NCBI GenBank assembly: GCA_902763365.1
Contig: CACWRT010000033.1
Coordinates: forward strand, 1 to 40,208
DNA length: 40,208 nt
Origin: an uncultured Ruminococcus sp.
GTDB lineage: Bacteria; Bacillota; Clostridia; Oscillospirales; Acutalibacteraceae
Direction of reading: 5' to 3'
Shown: positions 8,440 through 16,699 of the stretch, in pieces
How the letters are laid out: each line of letters begins with the position of its first letter
Numbering within the stretch: the first letter of the stretch is position 1
The notes under the pieces: generated by a model
Seen by the model: the letters and a program-made list of their open reading frames with translations, nothing else
What the model was told of the DNA's origin: nothing
Database searches by the model: none
Program-made: the position numbers and the translations under genes

Positions 8440-9036
8440 TCAATTATACAGATTCATAGCTTTATCTGTCTGACCCTCTAAAATAAGCTTTACGGCATTA
8501 TTAGTTTTTTCTGTTGTTTCGTCAAGAGCTTTCATTTCCTGCTCAGTAAAACGTGAAAGCACCCAGTCTGCAAGATCCCATTTTTCAGGCTTGTGACCTA
8601 TTCCTATCTTTATTCGCGGGAACTGATCGCTGCCCGACAGATATATGATATTTTTTATACCGTTATGTCCCCCATCACTGCCTTTACGGCGGATACGCAT
8701 TTTTCCGACGTCAAGTGAAATATCATCAAAAAGTATAATTACATTTTCAGGTTTAATTTTATAGAAATTCATTGCTTCAACAACAGCAAGACCGGAATTG
8801 TTCATATAGGTCGATGGTTTCATCAGAAGTACCTTTTTGTCGCCTATTGTACAGGTAGTTACAAGTGATTTATATTTTATGCGGTCTATCTTAACGCCAA
8901 GATTTTCAGCCAGCGCATCAATGGCAATAAATCCGGCATTGTGGCGGGTATTTTCATATTTTGTTCCGCTGTTGCCCAGACCGACAATAATATATTCTAC
9001 GCTTGATGAAAGTGATTCTTTTCTTTTGAAAAACAT
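8440..9036 (-). CDS. pth: Peptidyl-tRNA hydrolase
   Basis: Pth frees tRNA from peptidyl-tRNAs that drop off the ribosome and is essential in bacteria. Visible signatures are YIIVGLGNSGTKYENTRHNAG with the catalytic His in NTRHNAG, MKPSTYMNNSG, the FDDISLDVGKMRIRRKGS strand with GGHNGIKNI, and the C-terminal WVLSRF. At 198 residues it is typical in size, with a 12-residue N-terminal extension before the conserved first strand. A GGGAG site lies upstream of the ATG. It is followed by mfd, an order common in Firmicutes. A near-perfect promoter and a leader hairpin lie upstream. Confidence 0.97.
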   Translation of the reverse strand: MFFKRKESLSSSVEYIIVGLGNSGTKYENTRHNAGFIAIDALAENLGVKIDRIKYKSLVTTCTIGDKKVLLMKPSTYMNNSGLAVVEAMNFYKIKPENVIILFDDISLDVGKMRIRRKGSDGGHNGIKNIIYLSGSDQFPRIKIGIGHKPEKWDLADWVLSRFTEQEMKALDETTEKTNNAVKLILEGQTDKAMNLYN

Positions 9037-9063
9037 ATTTTTCTCCCTTATAACAAAACTTTG

Positions 9064-9093
9064 AGGAGTACAAAACCAATGCCTCGTACTCCT
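9064..9093 (-). promoter_or_regulatory. Hairpin in the 5' leader of the pth mRNA
   Basis: A perfect 8-bp stem (AGGAGTAC/GTACTCCT at 9064-9071 and 9086-9093, 14-base loop) sits between the pth promoter and the pth start. On the minus strand it is followed by only a weak U run (GTTTTGTT), so it is either a poor attenuator or an mRNA-stabilising hairpin. Confidence 0.45.
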
Positions 9094-9119
9094 TATATTC
9101 TTTATTCTCTGACCATACT

Positions 9120-9148
9120 ATTATATACCCAACCCCAACAATTGTCAA
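9120..9148 (-). promoter_or_regulatory. Promoter of pth-mfd
   Basis: TTGACA (9148-9143) and TATAAT (9125-9120) on the minus strand are perfect hexamers 17 bases apart, about 85 bases upstream of the pth start. Confidence 0.85.
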
Positions 9149-9292
9149 CGCCGGCGCTGGACCCTAAAACGCGGGGTTTGTTTCACTACGTTTCGCTCTG
9201 AACTTGTCACTTAAACTTTTATTAGTCGCGGTTGTTATATTTATTATCGGCTGAAACTATATGTTCCTCGTTAAAAGTTATTGAAAAGCTTA
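9149..9292 (-). repeat. Dispersed intergenic repeat, family B, copy in minus orientation
   Basis: Read on the minus strand it starts AGCTTTTCAATAAC and passes CGAGGAACATATAG, CAGCCGATAATAAAT and AACCGCGACTAATAAAAG. It ends with AAACCCCGCGTTTTAGGGTCC. The same string of segments is found in plus orientation at 25217-25392 and 39910-40035. It starts directly behind the pth promoter. It is non-coding. Confidence 0.75.
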
Positions 9293-9380
9293 ATATTCCC
9301 ATAATTAATTACACCATCGCTCGGTGAGCCGCCACCGACATAACTCGCAATGCTGTTAATTTAAGGATAAACATAATTGA

Positions 9381-9463
9381 CAAAGTTTCGCTCAAGCCTT
9401 TTCAAAGGCTTGCAGGGTCCAGGGGCGGCGCCCTTGGTCGCTGCGTTAGCAGCGAAACAAGTC
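9381..9463. repeat. Dispersed intergenic repeat, family A, copy 3
   Basis: It matches copies 1 and 2 with AAAGTTTCGCTCAAGCCTTT, CAAAGGCTTGCAGGGTCCAG, then the palindrome GCTGCGTTAGCAGC and GAAACAAGTC. It is followed directly by a family B copy, making a composite block. Confidence 0.8.
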
Positions 9464-9465
9464 TT

Positions 9466-9630
9466 CAAATTGTTAGTGTAAAATTATAGTCGGCAAAAAT
9501 ATTATCAATGGTAAAAAATGAGCTACTCAAGAAGCCTGATACGCGGGCAGTAAAGCCTGAACTGCGAGTTCAGAGCGGATGCGCAGCGGAGCGATACCCG
9601 CGTTACGGGACCGGCGGCTCGCCGGTCAAT
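9466..9630 (+). repeat. Dispersed intergenic repeat, family B, copy upstream of recD2
   Basis: It contains GTTAGTGTAAAATTATAGTC, ATTATCAATGG, GAGCTACTCAAGAAGCCTGA, ACGCGGGCAGTAAAGCCTGA and GCGCAGCGGAGCGATACCCG, and ends GGACCGGCGGCTCGCCGG. The unit is nearly the same as 40036-40185. The recD2 promoter begins only a few bases after its end. Confidence 0.8.
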
Positions 9631-9667
9631 GTCTTGGGTTGACATTGAGGGGGGAAAATAGTAGAAT
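9627..9667 (+). promoter_or_regulatory. Promoter of recD2-comFC-mreB with a dyad over the -35
   Basis: TTGACA (9639-9644) and TAGAAT (9662-9667) have a 17-base spacer. A perfect 7-bp inverted repeat CAATGTC/GACATTG (9627-9633 and 9641-9647) overlaps the -35 and could be an operator. It lies at the edge of a family B repeat. Confidence 0.7.
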
Positions 9668-9719
9668 AGTAAACGGATAGATGGTCTTTTAAGATGTTAT
9701 ACGGAAGGGAGGGTGCGGA

Positions 9720-11936
9720 TTGTCTGATCAACAACTGCTGGAACTAAGAGGTTCGGTAGAAGATGTAGTTTTCAGAAATGACCGGAATGGATACACTGTG
9801 CTGACAATGGATTGCAATGGAATAATGGCTACAGCTGTAGGCAGTATGACCGATGTAAATGTAGGTGATGACCTCAGACTTGTGGGTGTGTGGAAGATAC
9901 ATCCGGGTTACGGAGAACAATTCTCCTTTAATTACTATGAGCATGAGATGCCCTCTACAGCTGCATCCATACTGAAATATCTGTCTTCGGGTGCAATAAA
10001 AGGCATAAGGAGAACCACAGCTAAACGTCTTGTTGAAACTTTCGGAGACAACACTCTGGAGATAATGCAGAACCAACCTGAACGGCTTTCGGAAGTAAAA
10101 GGAATATCAAAAGAAAAAGCTCTGAAAATGTCTGAGGAAATAAGAAAGATCTTTGGAATGAAGGAAGTCATGCTCTACCTTGAGAAATTTCATATTTCGG
10201 CTATCGAAGCAGTACGTATCTGGAAAAACTTTGGAGATACCTCTGTTTCAATAATCGAGGAAAATCCTTATATTCTGTGCAGTGATGATATCAGCGTTAC
10301 TTTTCAGAGGGCAGATGCTATCGCTGCCGCAATGGAACGTCCGAATGACGATATCTGCCGTATCAGGGCAGGAATACTTTATATAATAAACTATAATTCA
10401 GGTAATGGTCATACTTGTCTTCCTCTGGAAAAGCTTGTGTCCGTAACATCATCCTTTCTGAAACTGGATAGTGAAAAAATATCCGAAACAATAAATGATA
10501 TGCTGAATGATTTGTCTCTTATATGTGATAATATAGACGGCAGGGATTTTATCTTTTTGCCTGAGGTATATAAATGTGAGTTTTACTGTGCGGAACGCAT
10601 AATAATGATGCACCAATTTCCCGCAGAGAGTCTGAAAGGTATCGAACTTGCTCTTGAGGTATTTGAAGAGAAAAACGGTATAACCTATGCCGGTGCACAG
10701 AGAAAAGCCATAATAGAAGCTATGTCAGGCGGTCTGCTGATACTTACAGGCGGACCGGGAACGGGTAAGACTACTACCCTTAATGCAATACTTTCTCTTT
10801 ATCGTCAAAGCGGACTTAAAGTACTGCTTGCTGCCCCTACGGGACGCGCAGCACAGCGTATGTCTGAGGTTACGGGTCAGGAGGCTAAAACTATACATCG
10901 TCTTCTTGAGGTTGAATGGGATAAGAATGATAAACCAAGATTTACCCGCCATGAAAGAAATCCTCTTGACTGTGATGCGCTGATACTTGATGAAATGTCT
11001 ATGGTGGATTCAATGCTTTTTGAAAGCGTACTGCGTGCACTTCCGCTGGGTTGCAGGCTTATTATGGTTGGTGACAGCGATCAGCTTCCTTCAGTGGGCG
11101 CAGGAAATGTCCTCGGTGATCTGATAGCTTCGGGACAAGTACCCGTTGTTGCCTTGACAGAAATATTCAGACAGTCAATGGAAAGTCTGATAGTAACAAA
11201 TGCTCATAAAATAGTTCACGGTGAAATGCCTGAGATACGAAAGACCGATAAGGACTTCTTTTTTATGTCATATTCCGATAAAGACAGTATAACTGAAAAT
11301 ATTGTTGAATTGTGCAGCAAAAGACTGCCTTCGGCATATGATTTTTCTCCGATGCAGGATATTCAGGTGTTGTGTCCCGGAAGAAAAGGCGAGCTTGGAG
11401 TTACTGAACTCAACAAAAAGCTTCAGCAGGCATTGAATCCTCCCGATGAGGAAAAAAACGAAGTTCGTATGCCTGTTTATATTTTTCGCGAGGGAGATAA
11501 GGTAATGCAGACTAAAAATAACTATGACCTCCCCTGGGAAAAGGACGACGGTACAATGGGGGCGGGGATATTCAACGGCGATATCGGAATAATAGAAAAA
11601 ATAGACAGATCTTCCGCAAGTGCCGATATAAGATTCGACGACAAGATAGTACATTATAATACGGATAATCTTCTTAATGTAGAGCTTGCTTATGCCACAA
11701 CTGTACATAAGAGTCAGGGTAATGAATTTGATGCGGTAGTTATGCCAATGTATTACGGTCCGCCTCAGCTTTATTACAGAAATTTGCTTTATACAGCTGT
11801 TACAAGAGCAAAAAAGCTTCTTATACTTGTGGGTAATGTGAGTGTTCTGAAAAAAATGGTGGAAAATAATAAAAGGACAGCAAGATATTCTGGGATGAAG
11901 GCTTTCCTTGAAAGGAGTGGTAGCAGTGTTTCTTGA
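9720..11936 (+). CDS. recD2: RecD2-type SF1 DNA helicase
   Basis: RecD2 is the 5'-3' helicase found in bacteria without RecBC, acting in DNA repair and fork maintenance. The 738 residues include an N-terminal OB-like region and helix-hairpin-helix motifs (about 90-190, SSGAIKGIRRTTAKRL). Walker A GGPGTGKTT is near residue 344, motif Ia LAAPTGRAAQRM follows, and motif II LILDEMSMVDS is near 423. VGDSDQLPSVGAG is motif III, motif V HKSQGNEFD is near 662 and motif VI LYTAVTRAKK near 691. The start is TTG, with GGGAGGG six bases upstream and no better codon. It overlaps comFC at its 3' end. Confidence 0.95.
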   Translation: MSDQQLLELRGSVEDVVFRNDRNGYTVLTMDCNGIMATAVGSMTDVNVGDDLRLVGVWKIHPGYGEQFSFNYYEHEMPSTAASILKYLSSGAIKGIRRTTAKRLVETFGDNTLEIMQNQPERLSEVKGISKEKALKMSEEIRKIFGMKEVMLYLEKFHISAIEAVRIWKNFGDTSVSIIEENPYILCSDDISVTFQRADAIAAAMERPNDDICRIRAGILYIINYNSGNGHTCLPLEKLVSVTSSFLKLDSEKISETINDMLNDLSLICDNIDGRDFIFLPEVYKCEFYCAERIIMMHQFPAESLKGIELALEVFEEKNGITYAGAQRKAIIEAMSGGLLILTGGPGTGKTTTLNAILSLYRQSGLKVLLAAPTGRAAQRMSEVTGQEAKTIHRLLEVEWDKNDKPRFTRHERNPLDCDALILDEMSMVDSMLFESVLRALPLGCRLIMVGDSDQLPSVGAGNVLGDLIASGQVPVVALTEIFRQSMESLIVTNAHKIVHGEMPEIRKTDKDFFFMSYSDKDSITENIVELCSKRLPSAYDFSPMQDIQVLCPGRKGELGVTELNKKLQQALNPPDEEKNEVRMPVYIFREGDKVMQTKNNYDLPWEKDDGTMGAGIFNGDIGIIEKIDRSSASADIRFDDKIVHYNTDNLLNVELAYATTVHKSQGNEFDAVVMPMYYGPPQLYYRNLLYTAVTRAKKLLILVGNVSVLKKMVENNKRTARYSGMKAFLERSGSSVS

Positions 11937-12558
11937 TATCCTGTTTCCTCCGAAATGTCCTTACTGTTCCAGAGTAATGAGATATGATATGACAGAATGT
12001 CTTTCATGCCGTGCGGGATATCCCCTTGATCCGAGAATTGAAATAACTCCTACGGGCGATATCTGTATTTCTCCGTTTACCTATGAAGGTGTAGCGGCGG
12101 ATGCTGTAAAGGAATATAAATTCAGAGGGAAGGTATTCAACGCAAAAAGCTTTTCGGCAGCAATAGTATCTGCTATACGAAAGACATACTATAAGGACAT
12201 GGATCTTGATCTTATAACGTGCGTACCTATGACAAAACTCAGACGCAGAAAAAGAGGATATAATCAGGCAGAAATCATAGCAAGAAACGTAGCAAAACTT
12301 ATGGATAAACCTTATGAGGAAGTACTTGTCCGTACAGTTGATTCGGATTTTCAGCACTACCTTGGAAGAGAAGAAAGAATCAGACACAATCAGAAATATT
12401 ACAGCTGTATCTCTCCCGAAATGGTAAAGGGAAAAAAGATACTGCTTTTGGATGATATAATGACTTCGGGCGCAACGCTTTCAAGCTGCAGCACTGTTCT
12501 TAAAGAAAACGGTGCTGAAAGAGTTTTTTGTGCCGTAATAGCAATAGTGAGAAAATAG
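11926..12558 (+). CDS. comFC: ComF-family phosphoribosyltransferase-like protein (ComFC)
   Basis: ComFC-like proteins support DNA uptake and processing in natural transformation and are also found in non-competent species. About 210 residues: an N-terminal zinc-binding module (CPYCSRVM then CLSC), and a phosphoribosyltransferase fold with KEYKFRGK, TCVPMTKLRRRKRGYNQAE and the PRPP loop LLLDDIMTSGAT near residue 174. GTG at 11926 is chosen because AAAGGAG lies 8 bases upstream; a TTG at 11908 in the same frame lacks a site. The start lies inside the end of recD2, so the two are coupled. Neither ComFA nor other competence genes are nearby. Confidence 0.9.
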   Translation: MFLDILFPPKCPYCSRVMRYDMTECLSCRAGYPLDPRIEITPTGDICISPFTYEGVAADAVKEYKFRGKVFNAKSFSAAIVSAIRKTYYKDMDLDLITCVPMTKLRRRKRGYNQAEIIARNVAKLMDKPYEEVLVRTVDSDFQHYLGREERIRHNQKYYSCISPEMVKGKKILLLDDIMTSGATLSSCSTVLKENGAERVFCAVIAIVRK

Positions 12559-12572
12559 AAAGGGTGTATACA

Positions 12573-13592
12573 ATGGGCGCAGATATTGCAATTGACCTCG
12601 GAACATCAAGGACGAGGATCTATCTTGAAAATAAGGGAATAATGGTGGATGAACCTTCTGTGATAACAGTAAATCATGAAAATGACAGCATAGTGGCGGT
12701 TGGTGAAGAAGCTTATCGTATGCTTGGAAGAACATCCGACAGATTCAGTGCGATATATCCCCTCAGCGGCGGAGTAATTTCAGATCTGGGGCTTGTTGAA
12801 GCAATGATATCCACATTTCTCAAGCGTGTTACAGCCGCACGTATAGGTATGCCGAGAGCTGTAGCCTGTGTTCCCGGTGAGATAACAGAGGTCGAAAAAA
12901 GAGCGGTAGTAAATGCGATCAGCTGCTGCGGTATCAGAAGAGTATGCCTTATTGAAGAGCCTGTTGCGGCAGCAATCGGCGCAGGAGTGGATATATCAAG
13001 TCCTCATGGCTCCTTTGTTGTAGATATAGGCGGGGGTACGACAGATATGGCTGTAATATCTTTGAGCGGCATAGCTGTTTCCCGTTCTGTAAAGCAGGCG
13101 GGAAATATAATGGATGACGAGATAATGAAATATGTCAAAAGACGTTATAATATGCTTATAGGCAAGCGCATGGCTGAGGATGCCAAAAAAGCTATCGGCT
13201 GCGTTGTCAAGGGTTCTGCTATAGGAAAATACCGTATAAAAGGCAGAAGCATAGTTACAGGTATGCCGGCATGGGCAGATATGGATGCAGAAGAAATGAT
13301 AGAACCTCTGCGTGAAACCGCTGATATTATAGTAGGTCATATACAGGATGTTCTTGAAGAAACGCCCCCCGAGCTTATCGGTGATATACATTCCGACGGC
13401 ATTATTATGACAGGCGGCGCATCTCAGGTAGCCGGATTTGATAAGCTTATATCTGCCGCGACAGATCTTAAAGTGCGTGTAGCAGAAAACCCTGCCGACT
13501 GTGTAGTCAACGGCTGCGGAGATTCCCTCAGATTTATAGATATCATCCGTAAAAATGATCATGGAGTAAGTCCTATAACTGACAGATATTAA
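12573..13592 (+). CDS. MreB/Mbl-like actin-family cell-shape protein
   Basis: MreB-type proteins form membrane-bound filaments that guide cell-wall growth. At 339 residues the protein is full length, with phosphate-1 motif AIDLGTSRTRIYLENKGI and DEPSVI. It also has RAVACVPGEITEVEKRAVV, IEEPVAAAIGAG, phosphate-2 VVDIGGGTTDMAVIS, and adenosine motif IIMTGGASQVAG. It starts at ATG 12573 (AAAGGG upstream), not at an earlier in-frame ATG inside comFC. No mreC or mreD follows, so it is a stand-alone paralogue of the Mbl/MreBH type rather than the mreBCD copy. It is last in the recD2 operon and followed by a terminator. Confidence 0.92.
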   Translation: MGADIAIDLGTSRTRIYLENKGIMVDEPSVITVNHENDSIVAVGEEAYRMLGRTSDRFSAIYPLSGGVISDLGLVEAMISTFLKRVTAARIGMPRAVACVPGEITEVEKRAVVNAISCCGIRRVCLIEEPVAAAIGAGVDISSPHGSFVVDIGGGTTDMAVISLSGIAVSRSVKQAGNIMDDEIMKYVKRRYNMLIGKRMAEDAKKAIGCVVKGSAIGKYRIKGRSIVTGMPAWADMDAEEMIEPLRETADIIVGHIQDVLEETPPELIGDIHSDGIIMTGGASQVAGFDKLISAATDLKVRVAENPADCVVNGCGDSLRFIDIIRKNDHGVSPITDRY

Positions 13593-13616
13593 TATTACTT
13601 GCATAATATGAAAAAA

Positions 13617-13656
13617 GGGTTTGTACCGTTTGCGGCGGCACAAACCCTGCTTGATT
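13617..13656 (+). terminator. Terminator after the mreB-like gene
   Basis: GGGTTTGT (13617-13624) pairs perfectly with ACAAACCC (13640-13647) around a GC-rich 15-base loop. A short T-rich tail (TTGATTTT) follows. An A run precedes it, so it may also work on the other strand. Confidence 0.65.
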
Positions 13657-13884
13657 TTACAAAGTATTAGTTCAGAGTTAAGAGTTTAAAGTTCAAAGAA
13701 GTGACAGCTCAGGTTTTCTTCGCTCAAAGATGCTTTACTTGTCATGGAGTCGCTCAAAAGGCATGGACGCAGGCTTCGCAGCTCAGAGCAGAAAGCTATT
13801 AGCTCAGCACGGCGGCTCAGATTTAATAGCACTTAAATTGATTTTATAGCATTACAACCCTATTGAAAAATAGAGCCGATACCA
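13657..13884. other. Intergenic stretch with no gene seen
   Basis: No supported reading frame or RNA gene is visible. The stretch has many short direct repeats built on GCTCA/CTCA (for example CTTCGCTCAAAGATGC and GAGTCGCTCAAAAGGC). It may be a decayed repeat or mobile remnant. It leads into the family B copy at 13885. Confidence 0.4.
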
Positions 13885-14059
13885 AAGCCCGATACGCGGT
13901 CAGTGCAGCATGAACCGCGAGTTCAGAGCGGATGCGAAGCGGAGCGATACCCGCGTTATGCCCAGTGCGGGCACGCACTATGCCCAGTGTGGGCACGCAC
14001 TATGCCCAATGCGGGCACGCACCGATACCCGCGTTTAGGGTCCGGCGTCACGCTGGCGG
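13885..14059 (+). repeat. Dispersed intergenic repeat, family B, copy carrying a triplicated insert
   Basis: It shares AAGCCCGATACGCGGTCAGT, CATGAACCGCGAGTTCAGAG and GCGGAGCGATACCCGCGTT with other B copies. The core is split by three 22-bp units (13958-14023), after which CGATACCCGCGTTTAGGGTC resumes. It runs right up to the stop codon of the ABC permease gene. Confidence 0.75.
13958..14023. repeat. Three tandem 22-bp units, each a small hairpin
   Basis: Units at 13958-13979, 13980-14001 and 14002-14023 differ at only a few bases. Each contains TGCCC(A/C..)GGGCA, a 5-bp inverted repeat around 5-6 bases, followed by CGCAC. They interrupt a family B repeat. Confidence 0.8.
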
Positions 14060-16696
14060 TTATTCTTTATCTTTTACGCTTTCTACAAGATCCCAGCGTT
14101 TCATTGAATTCATTGCAATAAAATGGCTTACAATAATATATAAAAGAACTAAAAGTACAGTGAATACATATTCCGAGAAGCTGTTTGCAAATACATATTC
14201 TCTTCCCTCCGTACTCAGTCTGAAAAGTGCGGTCTTCGCAATATATACTCCCGAAGGAAGTCCTATAAGGCATGAGAACACAAACTGGAAAATTGATTGT
14301 ACAAACCATTTAAGAGATATTTCGCCGTGTCTGAAGCCTAATGTCCTCAGCACACAAAGCTCTCTCTTTTTCTCAAGAAGATTCGTCTGAGCTGTGTTAA
14401 TTACGATAACAAGACCGATAACAATGGCAAAGCCAATAATTATCCACGCGGCAAGATCATAGGTTTTGAATATCTTTTCATTGCTTTGATATGAAAGCCT
14501 TGTGAATACCGAATAAAGATAGCTGTTATTCTTTGTCAGAAATTCCTGAAGCTTTTGTTCATCCTTCTCGCTGATCTTACAGATCACCGAACCGAATGTG
14601 CTGTCTCCCAGTTTTTTTGCAGTTTCTGTTGAAACATACTGTACACGGCTTATGCACTGATCGGATAATTCGGCTATTTTAAACTCCTTACCGTCTATCT
14701 TTACGGTATCTCCCTTTCCTGCACCAAGCTCCTGAGCAAGATGTCTTTCAAGAACTATACCGCTTTCAGGTATGTCAAGCTTTGTATCATTCAGATCATA
14801 TACGCCCACAAGATCATTATTGCTGTCTATGGCATTTATGACTGCTGATTTGCTGTTTTTGCCGTAGCTTATATCAGCTTTGTAATACGGCAGCCTGTGT
14901 ACCTGAGTTACAAATTCAAGATCGTTCAATTCTTTAATAAATTCGTCTGTGGGATCTTCTTTGAAGAAAATCTGACAATCATAATTAATACGCTCGTCAT
15001 AAAGCTGATGAAGCAGATAATTCTTTGAAGTAATAAAAGCAAGAGATGAGAATATCATCATTACCGATGCTGAAATACATATCACAGAGAAAATAAATCT
15101 TCCTTTATTTCTGAGCATTGTCGTAATGCTGAATTTAGTCATGGGAGATGTGCCTGCGGTTATTTTTTCAACGAGTCTCGGCAGCTCTGCTGTTTCCGGG
15201 GCAGGTCTTGACATTGCTTCTGAGGGAAGTATTCTCGAAATAGTACCTGTACTTATAAGAGTGGATATCTGTCCGGTAATAATTGTTAAAACTGCTGATA
15301 AGATATACATACCGGAATTAAAGCTGTATGTAAAATCAGGCAGCGGGAAGAATGCGGTATAATAATCTCCCACATATCTCATCAGAAGATAACCAACAAG
15401 TGTACCTAAAAGTATGGAAAATACTGATACTATAAGATTTACTCCGCAGAAAGTCAGCTTAATGCTGGTTTTGCTGAATCCGAGGGCACGAAGGATACCT
15501 ATTTCCCTTCTGCTTTGCTTGATTATAAGGGACATGAACATAAAAACAACGATAAGTATTATTATAAAGAATATCATCGGCATGAATATTGACATGGTTT
15601 CTATAGGTTCAAGGTTTACGTCAATACGCTTTTTAACTGCCGAATCTTCATATGTGAAGCTGCTTAGTACAGAAATTTTGTCATGCTCAAGAACATTTTT
15701 GAGTTTCTCAAGCTCTGATTTTTTGTCTGCACCCTCATTGAAATATATAAGGAACTGGTCACACAATACGTCATAGCTTTCGCTGTTTTCAAGGTCATTA
15801 CGGTCGTCCTCAAGTTCTTCCTGTTCATTCTCTAAACTGCTAAGGATCTGATCACGGTCTTTTTGGTATTTTTCCTTTTCTTCATTTACAGTGTTTTCAA
15901 GCTTATCTATCTCACTTTGAAGCTTTTCTGATTCTGTTTCATCATAGGTTTCCAAAAGCTGAGCTTGTTTTTCGGACAGCAGTTCCTTGTCTTCGTCAAG
16001 CTTGGATTTTGACTGACTTAGTGTGGATTTTGCGTCATTCAGTTTTTTATCAAGCTCTGACTGACGCTTCTCAAGCTCATCGGATTCTTTTTCATACCAT
16101 AATTCGTATTCTTTATTCAGCAGACTCAGCGGTGCATAAGCATAACCGAAATCGGCATTGCTTCCAAAAGCGTCATCTGTAGGCTGAACAGAAAGAGTTT
16201 CGGGCATAGAAACTATACCCGCTACAAAATAATCCCTGTATTCCTGATCCAATCTGAAGCTTATAGTATCGCCTGCGGTTACATTATTGTCTTTAGCATA
16301 ATTATACTCAAGATATATAAAATCCTTATTTCCGCTGTCTTTTTTTGACCAGAAATGGAATTTCTGCTCATCGTCTGAATTAAATGTAAAAAATCGTACC
16401 GAAAGGTACCGTCCTTCCTTGCTTTGTATATATGAATCTCCGAAAAGACGCGCATTGACCTTTGATACGCTGTCAAATGCAGTAAGCTTGGAAACATTTT
16501 TACGATTAGTGATATCAGTTGTTATAACAGCATCGGGATAGTTATAATCTGTGACATAATCATTCAGCGACCCCTCAAGGGATACATATGCGCTTGAAAG
16601 TCCCGTCATTATACTGCATCCCATAGCGGATACAAGCATTATTGAGATAAGCAGCTTGAGATACTTTTTTATAATAGGAAATAACATTCTTCTCAT
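14060..16696 (-). CDS. ABC transporter permease, FtsX/MacB family, with periplasm-side coiled coil
   Basis: This is the membrane half of a two-gene ABC system (878 residues). It has a first membrane helix (~10-35), then a large extracytoplasmic region with a ~100-residue Glu/Lys/Ser-rich coiled coil (about 203-305). An FtsX block of three helices follows (~365-475, with KQSRREIGILRALGFSKTSI). A second extracytoplasmic domain and a second FtsX block (~745-870, KKRELCVLRTLGFRHGEIS) complete it. Such two-FtsX permeases move lipids, peptides or signals rather than small solutes. It starts 3 bases after the ATPase stop. The 3' end is met directly by a repeat and has no separate terminator. The substrate is unknown. 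Confidence 0.9.
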   Translation of the reverse strand: MRRMLFPIIKKYLKLLISIMLVSAMGCSIMTGLSSAYVSLEGSLNDYVTDYNYPDAVITTDITNRKNVSKLTAFDSVSKVNARLFGDSYIQSKEGRYLSVRFFTFNSDDEQKFHFWSKKDSGNKDFIYLEYNYAKDNNVTAGDTISFRLDQEYRDYFVAGIVSMPETLSVQPTDDAFGSNADFGYAYAPLSLLNKEYELWYEKESDELEKRQSELDKKLNDAKSTLSQSKSKLDEDKELLSEKQAQLLETYDETESEKLQSEIDKLENTVNEEKEKYQKDRDQILSSLENEQEELEDDRNDLENSESYDVLCDQFLIYFNEGADKKSELEKLKNVLEHDKISVLSSFTYEDSAVKKRIDVNLEPIETMSIFMPMIFFIIILIVVFMFMSLIIKQSRREIGILRALGFSKTSIKLTFCGVNLIVSVFSILLGTLVGYLLMRYVGDYYTAFFPLPDFTYSFNSGMYILSAVLTIITGQISTLISTGTISRILPSEAMSRPAPETAELPRLVEKITAGTSPMTKFSITTMLRNKGRFIFSVICISASVMMIFSSLAFITSKNYLLHQLYDERINYDCQIFFKEDPTDEFIKELNDLEFVTQVHRLPYYKADISYGKNSKSAVINAIDSNNDLVGVYDLNDTKLDIPESGIVLERHLAQELGAGKGDTVKIDGKEFKIAELSDQCISRVQYVSTETAKKLGDSTFGSVICKISEKDEQKLQEFLTKNNSYLYSVFTRLSYQSNEKIFKTYDLAAWIIIGFAIVIGLVIVINTAQTNLLEKKRELCVLRTLGFRHGEISLKWFVQSIFQFVFSCLIGLPSGVYIAKTALFRLSTEGREYVFANSFSEYVFTVLLVLLYIIVSHFIAMNSMKRWDLVESVKDKE

Positions 16697-16699
16697 GGC

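Noticed and set aside
13958-14023. Possible CRISPR array in the three 22-bp repeats
   Set aside because: Units are directly adjacent without spacers, there are only three, and no cas genes are seen.
13903-14390. Frames of 72 and 152 codons on the plus strand
   Set aside because: They are made from the family B copy and tandem 22-bp units and then run into the antisense of the permease gene.
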